Positions 11,192 to 22,889 of a DNA stretch of 64,000 bases are shown one piece after another. The DNA comes from Shinisaurus crocodilurus (taxonomy: Eukaryota; Chordata; Lepidosauria; Squamata; Shinisauridae): positions 41,908-105,907 of the forward strand of contig JAHFWL010000949.1 of the NCBI GenBank assembly GCA_021292165.1. The letters run 5' to 3'. Under the pieces are notes generated by a model. That model did no database searches. It had not been told where the DNA came from and saw nothing but the letters and a program-made list of their open reading frames with translations. Within the stretch, counting starts at the first letter, position 1; every line of letters begins with the position of its first letter. The translations under genes were made by a program, and so were the position numbers.

Positions 11192-11300
11192 CAGGGCATT
11201 TGTGGCCCTCCAGATGTTGGTGGAATGCATAGCCAAAGGTGAGACATGTTGGAAGTTGCAGTCCAACAACATCTGGGGGGCCACAAGTCCTGCCCCCCCA
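11192..11300. mobile_element. hAT-type palindromic MITE, family A variant
   Basis: cagggcatttgtggccctcc at the left faces tctggggggccacaagtcct at the right, with ccagatgttggtgg opposite ccaacaacatctgg. No clear target duplication. Confidence 0.7.
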
Positions 11301-12475
11301 TAGTCTAGATGGAAGCTTTCCAGGCACATGATTTATTGGATGTGAGATGCACAAGCTAATGATGGACTGTGCCACTTCTTATGCTGCCACATGCTAGTTC
11401 AAATGCGAAACCAGGGCATTAACCACATTAGCATGGGTTCCACTGTCCAAATGAGTGCAACTTTTTGCTCATCTTTGTACTTTGGGGGGCGGGGGAAGGA
11501 ATTGATTCCCAATATTTTCAGCTGTGAAACAAGCAATGCAAGAAGCTACCATCTTCTCTATGTGCCGTAATATTATTTGTACAACAGTTTAATTCATATT
11601 TACTCCTTATTATCCAGCTGTCTTATATTTTCCCAGAATATTTGTTTAATTGCAGTATTTTGTTTACCGTTTTGGTTGAGTATGTTTGGAAGACTTCTTC
11701 TACTGTGTTGTCATCTCTCTACTTTTCTTATTCCCACAAATAAATTATTGGTTAACCCTAACCAGCAAATGTTAGGGATAATATAAGCGGCTTTTTCTTA
11801 GATCTTCTTTTATTGGAACTGTATAAACAACCATGAGTCATTCCAATTTATCGGGTTGGGCTTACTGTTGATGCTTTAGGTGTTCTCATGATAAATGCAA
11901 GCCTGCACATATATAGGCACTTTGTTTCTACCCCAAAGCCACCAGAACAAGTTATTTAAATAGAAATCATATAAAAGATCAGATGCGCAGGGCAAATTTA
12001 TAGATCAGAAGCTTAGAAACAGCTACCCAACACAACAGTGCATGCCCATAAGCTTCTTTTTTTGGTTTTTATTGGGTACATATTGCACATTACAGAATTC
12101 AAGAAGGCTTCATCAGCTCTATTAATTGATGAATCAGCTCTATTAATCACCTGATACATGCGTGATCGTCTTCTGCTGGTTTTACATTTTAGAATGCAAT
12201 TGAACAAAGCAGAAAAATTAGATTTATTCAGTTAAATCTCACTTGCATAGACATTATTTCAGTGGATGCATATAAACATCTAAAAAAATCTTTGCCAGAG
12301 GCTGGTTTTTGGTTGTTTTTTACTGTTGTATTTAATTTACCTTTTACTTCTTGAGATATAACTGTGTGTTTTGACAAGTATGAACTAAGGGTGACTTTCT
12401 CATGCAATTTTCAGTTATCTTTTATATAACAACAAATACAAAATTGAGAGGGGAAAAGTGTAATGCTTATAGCAT
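11301..12475. other. unique noncoding sequence
   Basis: No gene or repeat family recognised. There is a small direct duplication of atcagctctattaat near 12111-12146 and a G-run near 11484. Confidence 0.5.
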
Positions 12476-12700
12476 TTTTATTTATTTATTTATTTACTTA
12501 CTTACTTACAAGATTTATATACCACTCCATATTCTGGTATGGAGATTTCGGAGCGGTGAACAATAAAAGACAAAACAGGTAAAAGAATAAAACAATATGT
12601 TAAAAACGAAATCAATGAAACTGTGCCTGGTTAAATTCAGAAAGGCTTCCTGAACTAATTTATTCATAAATGAATGATAATCAATATTGGACTTCAATCC
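12476..12700 (-). mobile_element. L2/CR1-group LINE 3' end (minus strand)
   Basis: Begins with a (TTTA)n/(CTTA)n run, then agatttatataccactccat and ggagcggtgaacaataaaag. The same order occurs in the longer minus-strand LINE at 43690-44449 (tgtataccgctccatatc, gagtggtgaactataaaaag). Only 3' UTR and a short decayed end of ORF2 are present. Confidence 0.65.
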
Positions 12701-12896
12701 AAATTCAGTTCTGTAGAAAGTTCCTTGAATGCAACAAAGACAGACAGTAAAAGTGACGACTGAATTGAAAAGGTTTTTTTGGGGTAATAGCAACATCCTC
12801 TTCCACCCACCCCCACCCCCAGCCAGTCTATGCAGGTGTGGATGGGTGAGTTTAATAATTGGTACACTGGCACATTATTCACCCAAATTCAACAAG

Positions 12897-12962
12897 TGGA
12901 GACTAGAACCCGGATCTCTCAAGTCCCAGTCGAGCACTCTAACCACTACACCACACTGGTCT
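12897..12962 (-). mobile_element. MIR-like SINE, tRNA head only
   Basis: The complement reads gtgtagtggttagagtgctc and gatccgggttctagtctc, the A and B boxes of the SINE that is complete at 47116-47361. Body and tail are absent. Confidence 0.75.
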
Positions 12963-13076
12963 TTTGACTGCCAGATGGAAACAGCAGGTGATGGCTATCT
13001 CCATCTTGATCTACTTGTGAATTTCCCAGTAGCAGCTGGCTGGCCACAATTGGAGACATACTGCTTGGTTTAGATC

Positions 13077-13260
13077 AAGGATGAATGGGGAACCTCCAGC
13101 CCATGGGGTGGAGCTTCTCATGAGCTTCTGCCACAGGGCCTGTCCCTTCTCCCTCCTGTCCTGTTCAGGAAATCCCTGCTTTTATCTCCAGTAGCTGATC
13201 GAGATAAGAGCAGTGATTTCCCTGTTGAGTGCAAGGAAACACCACTGAGTGATCGTAGAT
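13077..13260. repeat. hAT-like fragment related to family D
   Basis: aatggggaacctccagccca and a nearby inverted pair (cttttatctcc / gagataagag) match the organisation of the element at 52444-52692. No target duplication was found, and the termini are decayed. Confidence 0.5.
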
Positions 13261-13375
13261 AAGAGGGCATTTTAAGTTATTTAAACTTTAAATACCTTTA
13301 AAATGTAAAGGTATTTTTAAAAGCTGAGTAATTAAACTGGTCCTGTAAGGGGAAGCTGTGGGAACTGGAGGCTTG

Positions 13376-13500
13376 TGTTTTAAAAGTCAGTTTGTGTGGC
13401 TTACTTCTGAGTGGGCATGAATAGAACTGAGTTGTGCTTGTGTGCCTGGGGCATACTCCTGGGGCTTACTCATAAATAGACATGCATAGAATTGAGCTGT
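13376..13500. repeat. palindromic MITE, family B fragments
   Basis: ggcttacttctgagtgggc and gggcttactcataaatagac are two right halves of family B in tandem. Confidence 0.6.
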
Positions 13501-13503
13501 GGG

Positions 13504-13945
13504 ACAGTTCAGACATAACAGTAAACCATAGCTGAGTGTTATGTTCATGAACAATGGTGAGCCTTATGTGCATGCTTGCGCTTCCTTTTCCCCTGGCACA
13601 CACCAGAGGAGGATATCAAACACTTCTGCATTTGATTTTAAACTAACTAGACTTCCTTGTTACATCAGAACTTGGGAAACTCTAAATTTTAGTAAGTTCA
13701 AACAAGCCAGAATCAAGTCATACTTTATGATCCTGGGTTGTTCACTAACCATAGTTAAAACTAACCAGTGTCCCCCAAGTTTGGACCTAATGGGGAACTC
13801 TGGTTAGTGTAAAACCAGAAGTAGAAGCTTCTGATCTTGTTATCTGATGCACACCACGGTAGGAGGAGAAGCACATGAGCCTGTGACTTGAAGCAACTCA
13901 TGCACATTATGATAAACCATAGTTCAGCATTATGTCCAAACTGGC
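13504..13945. mobile_element. TIR element, non-autonomous, superfamily uncertain
   Basis: The left end, cagttcagacataacagtaa, is complementary to the right end, which reads ccatagttcagcattatgtc and ccaaactggcac. A second inverted pair inside is gttcactaaccatagtt and ggggaactctggttagtg. No coding capacity. No target duplication was identified, so hAT assignment is tentative. Confidence 0.6.
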
Positions 13946-14365
13946 ACAGTAATACTTATAAAAGTCAAAGCCCATACAAATGACCAGACTGCTATAGGAT
14001 GAGCTCAGGGTAATTTAGTTGCCTGTGTCACAAGTAGCAAGGGTGTGTTGTTTTTTTAAATAGATGTAAGGTGCAGATGTGTGGTAACAAATGTGAAGTA
14101 AGATGTATAGTGAAATGCCTGTTCATATCAACTGTTTATAATGCTCTAACATGGAATAAGCATGTAATATAAAAATGAGTGCAAAGGATGCAAATTATGG
14201 AAACGGGCAAAGATTGTGATTGGACGGCTGTCTACTTAAAACATACCCCCATCTTCCAAACTCTTCAGCTTCCTCACAAGCATCTTGCAGAGATGTCTTT
14301 ATTCCCCGCATTGTTCCCTTCTGAAGGCAGAGAAGGACTTCACTTAACCTGAAAACAATTAAGGG
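13946..14365. other. unique noncoding sequence
   Basis: No recognisable element. Confidence 0.5.
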
Positions 14366-14456
14366 ACCTGGTCTGCAGTCCTGTGCACACTTTGCTGGAC
14401 TTTGAATACAGTGGGACTGACTTCTGAGTAAATCCTGTTTAGGATTGCAGTTTTAT
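14366..14456. mobile_element. short palindromic MITE, family B
   Basis: Starts ggtctgcagtcctgtgcaca, ends tttaggattgcagtttta, with tgggactgacttctgagtaa between. Same structure as 5669-5761 with a damaged left arm. Confidence 0.75.
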
Positions 14457-16259
14457 ATGCTTAAGAATATTGAGGGATGCATTTCAGCTTGAACCTTTGA
14501 GTTTGGGAAGTCTTCGTTCCGTTGTACAATCTTATGCACTGATGTCATTCAAGTAAATGAGAAGGGGTGAGAAATATTTCTACCTGGCAGTGGCACTGGT
14601 GAACACTGCTTTGTATGCCTTTATACAGAGAGATACAAAACATTCAGCAGATGTCCTTAATAGCTTTAAAATATGCAGTGCTTTCTTCTTACGTCATGTG
14701 CATTATCTGTGATTCCGTGATCACTCAAACACAGAATTGGTAATTGAGCACAGTTTATTAATAGCTGAAAGACCATCAAGCTCTGTTTAATAAAACTATA
14801 CCTCTCTCTCTCTCTCTCTCTCTCTCATGGCTGTTTAGTTTTGAAATGAACTAAGAAAAAACACTGTTAAGAAAAACACTGTTCTGATTTAAGGGGAAGT
14901 GTTGACACAGCCTTAGTTGGAGGTGTGCTTCTTTGTAGAGATATACCCACATGCAAGCACACACACACACAGGAAAGGGGCACCACATAATTGTAGAGTC
15001 AAGTGTAAAAATATGCAGCCACAAACTGGAGCATCATTTGAGCATCTTCACTGAGTGTGGTTCATTTTGCTCCTCAATAATTACGTTCTTCATATATAGC
15101 ATAAGTAACTCTTCATATCACTTGAATTATTTGTTCTTTCTGAATATAGCACTTTACCACAGATTATAATTAAAGGTGTTAAAAGGCATACTTGACTCTA
15201 GATATTGTAGAGACTTGGTGTACAGACTCTGCACACTTGCAAATGAGATGGGCTGGATCACCTGGTTGCAATGTCTGGTTCACCATCTGTGATTCATTGT
15301 AATTTGTAGGAAAGCAGTCATTTAGCACCTTTCGAGATAACCACATTGAAATGCACAGTGGTGAGTCCTGACTTTGCCTGCTCTGCAGCTGCTGTTAACA
15401 TGGTTCTACAAAACCAGAGCTCTTTCCTGTCTGCATCATCAACAGCACGGATTCATCGAAGAAGAAATAAACAAAGAGTGCTTGGTTCAGGCGATAATGC
15501 ATGTAGTGTGTTCTCTGCTTATGTTGCCATTTATATCCAAGGTCACTGCAGCGTTGTTTAGTCAGGTATGATGCCCCTTTTCTTTTCTTTTCTTTTATTT
15601 TTTATTAAGAACAAAAAATAAAATAAAATGGACTTCCGGTTTTCTCCACAACAAATATAAGTAACAGTGCTTTCTCTTACTCTATAATTACAAAGAAAAG
15701 GTATGATGCTCCTTTTCTGAATGTGAAATGAAAAGATAACATGCAAAAGTTCAGGCAAAGGAACTTGTAAAGAGCTTGAATGTCCTCCAAGCTTTGGTTG
15801 CATCGGTGAAGGAAATGAAAGAATGGAGAGTGGAGCAATTTGAGTATTTGAAACAATGTAGCTGTATTAGGCTTTCTGCATTGACTAAATTAGCAGTGCG
15901 GAGGCAGAAATCAGGAATACTTAAGGCTTCAACACAAATCCCACTAATAGAGGTGATGTAGGGCTCATCAGGGAGCAACTGATGCTGTAGCATGGTTGAG
16001 ATTAAGTGAGTGTGGAGCTGATAAGAGCCTGGAAAGGGAACTGCTGGAAGTCCTCCAGATGTCACTCTGAGCTTTCCTAAAGAAAGTGGGTTATTAGTGT
16101 AATAAACAATTAAGATAAATGATACTGTACAGCTGTCTCTCATTGAGAAGACTATCAACTCACAGGAGTGTTCAGAGGGGACATGGCTAGTGATCATGAT
16201 GGCTCTCAAAACTGGAAGGGAAGAAGCCTTATGTTCTACAGATGTATATTGCCACATAA
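14457..16259. other. unique noncoding sequence with a long non-credible ORF
   Basis: Includes a low-complexity TTTTC/AAAAT block (15576-15625) and an (AC)n stretch near 14960. A 168-codon minus-strand frame at 15751-16257 has no recognisable domain, and a frame of that length is expected about once by chance in a window this size. No SINE or LINE was identified. Confidence 0.45.
14802..14826. repeat. (CT)n microsatellite
   Basis: Direct dinucleotide run. Confidence 0.95.
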
Positions 16260-17068
16260 GCTGAGGCTGTACAATAGTAGAATAGACAATGGTACTGGCC
16301 TAGATAGTCTGCCGGTTAGGTGTTGGTAGTAGCCTGGAATACCTTTCTGTCTTAATTGGCTACACCCTATTCTGGAGATCCATGGCTGTTTAACATTGAC
16401 TACTGTGATGTACTTTACAGGGGGCTGCCTTTGAAACACTGAAATGTTGGGATGCTACTGCAGGACTCTTGATAGAGGTTGGGAGATGGGGGAGCATATC
16501 CAACCTTCTCTGCAGGAAATACACCAATTAGCTTCTAGGCCCAAATCAAGCTACTAGTTCTTATCTCTGAAGCCCTTCATGGTCTAGGACCCACATATAT
16601 GAGAAACCTCCTCTCCCCATATATGCACGTGTGTCCACACTGCCAAAGCTATGGCAAGCAACAGGGTCTTACTGCAGTTCCACTGAGGCTGTGGAATTAC
16701 TTCCCCAATGAGGCTCAGATATGATCTGGTCTTGTGGCTTTTTGGCAAAAATGTAAAACCTACCTGCTGAGAGGGCACTGCTGTAGCTATTACTGCATTT
16801 ATTTATTATTGATTTCATAGATTTTCATAGATTATAGAGTTGGAAGGAGCCTACCAGGCTATCGAGTCCAACCCCCTGCTCAATGCAGGAAACTAGAGGA
16901 GGGGTCTCCCATCCAAGTAATAACCAGGCCTGACCCTGCTTAGCTTTCCACGCTCAGACAAGCTGAGCCAGCGTAAGCCACAGGCCTGTCTATTGTTTAT
17001 CATATGTTTTATTACCATTTTATTATTTTATCAAGCTTTGGAGTGGTAGAATATAAATGTTTTAAATA
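16260..17068 (+). pseudogene. L2/CR1-group LINE ORF2 C-terminal relic
   Basis: Translated pieces contain D-Y-C-D-V-L-Y-R-G-L-P (near 16399), A-L-H-G-L-G-P-T-Y-M and L-R-L-W-N-Y-F-P. These correspond in order to conserved C-terminal blocks of L2/CR1-group reverse transcriptase proteins (SRLDYCN..GLP, then KAL.GL.P.YL, then W-N-x-L-P). Stops and frameshifts separate them. The 3' UTR (tattattttatcaagctttg, then gtggtagaatataaatg) resumes after a 5S-derived SINE inserted at 16822-16984, so the LINE is older than that SINE. Confidence 0.75.
16822..16984 (-). mobile_element. 5S rRNA-derived SINE with CR1-like tail, copy 1
   Basis: On the minus strand, gaaagctaagcagggtcagg, cctggttattacttggatgg and gagac correspond to the internal promoter and 3' half of vertebrate 5S rRNA. 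The tail contains ggttggactcgatagcc and the complement of atagagttggaaggagcc, typical of the CR1 3' end. It is inserted in the LINE at 16260-17068. Confidence 0.88.
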
Positions 17069-17268
17069 AGTAACCCACCATTCCTCTGAGAAGCTCATGG
17101 CAATATGCATGGTTCTCCCCACTTTTTTTATCTTTACAACAACCCTGTGATGTAGTATTGGCTAAAAAATGGTGACTTTCCCCAGTGAGATTCATTGCAG
17201 AGTGGGGATTTCAAATTGGGTCTTCCCAGGCTTAGTCAGACACTCTAGCCAATCTACTAGGCAAGATA
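17069..17268 (-). mobile_element. MIR-like SINE, diverged (minus strand)
   Basis: Contains caacaaccctgtgatgtagt and gagtggggatttcaaattgg, the reversed MIR-like body and B-box region. More diverged than the copies at 22112 or 47116. Confidence 0.65.
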
Positions 17269-18197
17269 CAAAGGAAGGCCCTCCAAGCTCTTAGCAAAAC
17301 AAAAATGGAGGACATCCAGGAATATTTGACTTACATATGACACTTACTAAGAAATGATGATTTGCTGTACTGGCACCACATCTGAAATTATTTTCATGCT
17401 AAAATATTTTACAGTAGGTCTTCTATAGCTGTGCACACTATGCTTAGTTGGCATTATTACCTGATTAGCTAGGAGCAGAATGAGGAAATGGAGGCAAAAT
17501 ATTCTCTCACAGAAATGTATTTATAACTCTGCTTAGAAAGAACTTTGTTCAGTTTCCAGTCAATCCCTGTGAGTGAGGTAAAGGCTTCGGTCATGATGGT
17601 ACTAAATACCACATATAAATGCTTGTACAGTTTTACTTTCGTGGTCACCTGAACGTCTTATTGTACTGTGAGGGGATTACAGGCCTTCAAGAGAAATGGC
17701 CTTGAAAGACCTGTGCTCTCGCCATCAAGGCATTCCTCACTGTCACCACACCCCTCTATTCACATTTGTGTTAGGCCTGACCTAAATTCCATTGGACTGA
17801 ATGGAAAATGTCCCTTTGACTTCCTTTGAGGCTGTTATGCACCATTTGGTGAACCTCTGAATCGTTAGGAAGGAACTGCCAAAGCAGTAGTTCACACAGC
17901 AAATTGCAGCAAAGCACAAAAATGAACTCAAATATAGAAACCTTGTCTCTCTATACACACACACACACACACCAGATCTAAAGTACTACAGGCAAGATTT
18001 CTATGTAAACAAGAGAGATACAGTGCTGGCCCTATGTCCAGGATATTAGCTTATAACTGTCACTTTCAATCATCAGATGTTAGCATTGCTTATTTTGTTA
18101 AAATATAAGTACTCGGGTTCATTCTTGCCTGGAAATCCTGCTGTTTAGCCCTAGATGCATGGAGGCTGACTATGTGTCATGGACTGAGGACCGGTGC
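17269..18197. other. unique noncoding sequence
   Basis: Only a (CA)n run at 17954-17972 was noted. Nothing else recognised. Confidence 0.5.
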
Positions 18198-18703
18198 TCA
18201 GGTGACAGGGATGTTGAAGAGTCCTTGGTCTCGAGTCACGAGTCGAGTCACGAGTCTTTGGACCCGAGTCTCGAGTCCGAGTCCTTGGTCCAAAATGGTG
18301 ACTCACGAGTCACTCCCAAAGCTGACTCCACGAGTCCCTATTAAAATCAATGGGGGTTTTTCCCAACAAAATAAGGCTACTTCAGATGTGTGGCTTAAAT
18401 AAATTCTAGGCACAAGTGTGCCTTCTTATTTCAAAACTCTGCAACTGATTTTGGCAAGAACAGACCAGGCAGAAAAACCCAAAATAACCAGGCAGGCAGA
18501 GGAGGCAGGGAACCCCAAAGCAGGCAGGCAGAGGCCTTTGTCTTGGACAATTCAACTGTTGAACTGGTCAAGAAGAGACCAGGCAGGCAGAGGAGGCTGG
18601 GAACCCCAGACAGGCAGGCGGAGGCAGCCAAACCCAAAATGTCTGAAAGGTTGCATTTTAGAAAAATGATTTTAAAAAATAAACTTGCTGTACTTCCTAA
18701 AAC

Positions 18704-19078
18704 TTATCCATGTTGCATTTGAGGAACATGATTTTTTTCTAAATGTTTGGCCCCCATTCTGGAACGGTGAGATCTCATCACAATTCCACCTTCACTGAAC
18801 ACCCGCTCCACTGGTGATGAACTTGCTGGAACCAGAAACACACTCAGAGCAGCCACACAGAGTAATCTCAGGTCCTTCTTCTGCCTCTCCCAAGTACGTA
18901 ACACATCAATCAAAATAAATCTTGACACACTTTTGGGGCTGCACTCCTGGTAGCCGTCCATAGTGGCCGAGCAGCGGCACACCTCGCTTCCATGCGCTCT
19001 TCGCCGGCAATCACGCTCCTCTCCATTCCTTCTGGCACAGCCCAGGGATGTTGAAGAGTCCTTGGTCTCGAGTCCCAT
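18704..19078 (-). pseudogene. hAT transposase C-terminal dimerisation region, truncated
   Basis: The 124-codon frame contains V-P-A-S-S-S-P-V-E-R-V-F-S-E-G-G, then R-S-H-R-S-R-M. This is the hallmark block of the hAT C-terminal dimerisation domain, where the family typically has PASS..ER.FS..G and R.R. It sits at residues about 75-108. An extra A in the A-run near 18733-18738 moves the frame before the usual hydrophobic Leu/Phe-Lys-Cys-Asn ending, so the C-terminus is shifted. The upstream part of the frame (first 30 residues) is read from the element's own terminal sequence and is not part of the ancestral protein. There are no catalytic residues, so it is non-functional. Confidence 0.9.
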
Positions 19079-19162
19079 TAAAAATATTGGAACTCGAGTC
19101 TGAGTCGAGTCAGAGGAGGGACTCAGTCCGACTCACGAGTCGAGTCCGAGTCCCCATCCCTG
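19043..19162. repeat. duplicated hAT left end inside the right end
   Basis: The first 32 bp of the element (from 18206) recur exactly at 19043-19074. Together with the true right terminus they make a 120-bp unit with its own CAGGGATG / CATCCCTG ends. No separate target duplication flanks the left edge at 19043. Confidence 0.85.
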
Positions 19163-19170
19163 TCAGGTGA

Positions 19171-21756
19171 ACAGAGTAGTGTGTTCTGCTTGCTGCATTC
19201 CAGGCTCCAGCTTCTAGTTGCTCATGCTCAGACCTTGGATGAAAGTCTGTGTGACAGGGAGTAGTTTCAGTTGTGGGTGCCTCAGTACTGTGTCCTCATC
19301 CCGTGGATACTCAGTGGCACTTTCCACCCATTCAAGGATATATTTCTTCCCCCACCTGGAAATGAATTTATGTGGAGGTGGGACTCAAGTGGTGCAACAG
19401 GGCTGATATTTATGAGTCATATTTTTACAGATCTGGGAACTGACCCTGGATCTGCCCTTGTATGAGAAATGCAGTCTATAAGCTCACAAATCCTGGCAAC
19501 ATCTGTAATTCTCTGACACGAAATTTGCATTTGAGAATTCCAGCTGTCACATGTAGTTGTTCCCATATCGGAACAAGAGTTGTACCTGAACTGGCCAGCA
19601 GGTGACACCTATAAGAAAGTGAGGCTGCAATACCCATTCACACTTATCATTCATATCAGGAGTCCAAGGTTGACTCCAAGTTGATGAATTTGGACACTCA
19701 AAATTGGCTCCAGAGATCCACAATCTTCACCGTTGAACAGTCTTTATGGAAGGATATTTTAGCCATGGGCATTTTGAAGGTGGGCTTTTTGTATGCTTCT
19801 GAAGATGGATCATGGAGTTACAAAGAGGTTCTAGGACTGAGCTACATCAACTACTAGAAGGTGATTCAGGAGCTTGGGGAAGTTTTAGTAGATAAAACCC
19901 TGAGAAGGTAAACCAGATTCATTCCTCTGGGATACAAGGTGCAGCATCTGCCCCATAAGAAAAAGGAGTAAGATAGATAGATTTAACTGAACCTGGTATA
20001 CAATGTAAGATTCTTCTCATTTAATGTCAGCAAAAGAGACAGCAGTAGATGGCACTGTGAAAATGTATCTTTTGATAAACCCATACCTTCTTCACATCAC
20101 TCTCTTTTGCAGTGTAAAATAAGTGGTGTGATCTTCCTTGAGCCTTCAGTGTAGGTTGGATATAAATTTCAATGTCAACAAAAGTAAGATTATTTGTTTA
20201 TAAGCACATAGTTCCCTGTCCCAAAGGCTCAAGTTGGATTATTTGATTAAAACTGGAATATATAAAATAAAACACAATGGAAGAAATCAATTAAAACAAC
20301 TCCTTCTCCAATCCTCGCTTACAACTTGGGTCAGTCTTAGTGAATCGGGGTTCCATCGCCTCTGAAAAATGCTCCAGAACTGGCTATAAGAAACTCCAGA
20401 GTTTCATGTCAGATGGGCAACCACTGAGAACACCTCTGTACATGCATGGGTGGCATTGATAAGAGGTTGCCCTCTGAGCCTAGATCATGATGCAGTGTGG
20501 AGAAGGAAGCGATCTCAAAAGAGTGTAGTTTAGAAAAGTGTCTTGCAAAGACTATGTTTCTTTCTTCATGGTTGGGTAATTAGGATTCAGAACAAGAATG
20601 TGAAATGGGAATTTAGAAAGCTAAGCAAAATAGGAAATGAAGTAGCATAATTTCTTTTTAATGGAAGGTCACACTCCACAGCTGTTAAGGATGCAGAAGC
20701 TTTTTTCCAGGGGAATACGTGCATTTCTCCTGCATCTGTCCAGTGCTTATATAATCTAAAGCAGTTGCAGAGATTTGAATACTTGCAGCTAGGAATATCT
20801 ATCTAAATGGTAATAAGAACTTTGAAGGTTAAACCACACTAGTGAGCAAAGCACTCAAAATGTTTGAAGTTCCTTACACTTTTCATGCTTAAATAAAACA
20901 TTGGTGTTCCCTCTCCACCAAAACATTGTAGATTACGTTTTGCTTCTGCAGACTTTTGTCTCATATAGATAATAGTATTTGAACAGAGAAACGAAACTGT
21001 TGTCTTCCAGCCTTTTCAAAATGAGTGCGTGTATGGAGAAGATGCAGTAATCAGCTAAAGGGGCAGGTGGTGGATGTCAGGAGTTAAGGGCCGCTTCCAC
21101 ATAGGACTATAGGATTATGGAATGAAAGTCCTCCACCATCTTGTAACTGGCTCTTGACTGTCATTGTGATGTCATATGATGTTTGCATTCCAAGAATGGA
21201 AAAATGCAAGCTGTTTTAATTACTAGAATAGCCAGCGTTTTTTTCCCCTGCCCCTAAAATGCAAAGGGAAGGGAACATTTTCATGCAAAGATTCAAAGCT
21301 GTACATCTTGAATATTAATGTTGGTTTTCCAGCACCGTGAAGGGTCTGCAGAAAATCATCTTGCTGTAGAAAAGAGAGAGATCATGTGAATACATCCCGT
21401 ACCACCAGAGTCACACCCTAGTTGTTGCTTTGCAATGTGTGAAGCTTAAGTTTCCTGTGGATAAAGTACAGAGTCAAAAACCGAACATACTCAAGAGATG
21501 TATACTCCCACTTCTGAGTGGGAGGAAGGATATCTTGAATGAATGAAGATCCAGCTTGTATGATCAGCAGACTCAGTCAGTGTGTTTCTTGCTGGGCTCT
21601 ACCAGAAATAAAGGGCCAACTTGCGGCACAGGTGCCGTAAGTGTCACAGGAGCTATTCATTTCATGGTTACTAGTTAGGGCCACAGGCTTTGAGACCAAC
21701 ATAATCCAGGCTGCCTGCCTGGTGCTGTGCTGCTACAGCTCAGCAGACCACAGGAA
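19171..21756. other. unique noncoding sequence
   Basis: 2.6 kb without a recognised repeat or gene. Open frames are short. The stretch 19640-20000 is free of simple repeats but has stops in all frames. Confidence 0.5.
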
Positions 21757-22697
21757 AAATTTCACAGGAAGCAAAGCCGGCCAATTAATTTCACATCCAA
21801 ATAATCACAAAATAAAATAAATGCCTCCATTAATTTGCACCCTGCTCCAGATCATCCCAAACCAATAGAAAGGTGTGTTCCCCCCCTCCTTAGCTTAATT
21901 ATCATGCAGGGAGAGCTGGGTGGGGGGTGATGGGGCGCAGCATGTTGGGAGAGAGTGTTAAATCTTCCCTCCCCAGCTGCAATCCCTATTGAAACTCCAG
22001 TCTACTGTGAGGTACACTAGAACAGCACCATCCCTTAGCCGGGGCTTGATTTGTGGCACACTTGCTAAAGAGGCTGGACACCCCTACTGTACTTCAAGGT
22101 AAGCCTTCTCACTTACTTACTTAATTTATTTATTATATTTATACCCCGCCTTTTTTTCTGCAAGGAACCCAAGGCGGCTTACATAATCCTCCTCCTCCTC
22201 CTCCTCCTCTCCGTTTTATCCTCACAACAACCCTGTGAGGTAGGTTAGGCTGAGAGTCCGTGACTGGCCCAAAGTCACCCAGTGAGCTTCATGGCCGAGC
22301 GGGGACTAGAACCGGGATCTCCTGAGCCCCAGCCCACTTGCTTCGTTTGCATGTTCATGGAGGTTTGTTTGTTAACTGGCAGCAGGGGTGTTGCTAGGCC
22401 TGGACCTCTGGGGTGCCAGCTCTGGATATATTCCCCAGAGTTTGGAGTGTCCATTGGTATCAATGGATTCTCTCCCCCCCCCCCTTTTCTTAGCTTAATT
22501 GCAATGCAGGGATTTTCAAGGGGGAATGCAGCTGGGGAGGGAAGAGTTAACTCCTCCCCGACATGCTGCAACCCCCACCCTGCATTGGATTGGGATGATC
22601 TGGAGGAGGGTGCAAATTACGGTAATGGAAGAATTTATTTTATTTGAGATTATTTGGATGAGGAATTAATTGGCTGGCTTTGCTTCCTGTGAAATTT
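21757..22697. mobile_element. large inverted-repeat element interrupted by a SINE
   Basis: The left arm (21757-21999) and right arm (22509-22697) are inverted copies. aaatttcacaggaagcaaag at the left faces ctttgcttcctgtgaaattt at the right. ccaaataatcacaaaataaa, ctccagatcatcccaaacc and cttccctccccagctgc also recur in complement. A shorter block, cttagcttaatt..atgcaggga, occurs in direct orientation at 21889 and 22489. No coding region. It is either a TIR transposon or two copies of one repeat inserted head to head. Confidence 0.7.
22112..22336 (-). mobile_element. MIR-like tRNA-SINE (minus strand), nearly complete
   Basis: From the left it has the TTTA tail, taccccgcctttttttctgc, aaggaacccaaggcggctta, a (CTC)n expansion, caacaaccctgtgaggtagg, caaagtcacccagtgagctt and the B-box complement gactagaaccgggatctcc. 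It matches the complete + copy at 47116-47361. It lies between the arms of the inverted-repeat element. Confidence 0.9.
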
Positions 22698-22889
22698 AAA
22701 TAAATCCTAGTAATTATTTCTATATTTGCAAATATAGATAAATCAACATGTGCAAATTTTATGCAGTGCCCTGTAGACCTGGGCCCCAAATCTTTTAAGG
22801 GCCTAGCAATGATAGGCAGTATGTAAATATTTTATCCTACTGTAGTCTGAACTGGTATAGTCCAATCACACGTTACATCACATGAATCC

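Larger units (their letters stand above)
18206..19162 (-). mobile_element. 957-bp hAT transposon with perfect 8-bp target duplication
   Basis: Terminal inverted repeats CAGGGATG / CATCCCTG are flanked on both sides by tcaggtga (18198-18205 and 19163-19170). Both subterminal regions are dense in the motif cgagtc and its complement gactcg, as expected of multiple transposase-binding subterminal repeats in hAT elements. The minus strand encodes the C-terminal end of a hAT transposase (18704-19078). The N-terminal zinc finger and catalytic core are missing, so this is an internally deleted copy that could only move with a transposase supplied elsewhere. A duplicated stretch (ggcaggcagaggaggc-like, 18480-18620) lies in the middle. 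The intact target duplication argues for a relatively recent insertion. Confidence 0.95.

Noticed and set aside
15751..16257. 168-codon minus-strand open frame as a gene
   Set aside because: No domain, no splice or promoter context. About one frame of this length is expected by chance on both strands of a 64-kb AT-rich window.
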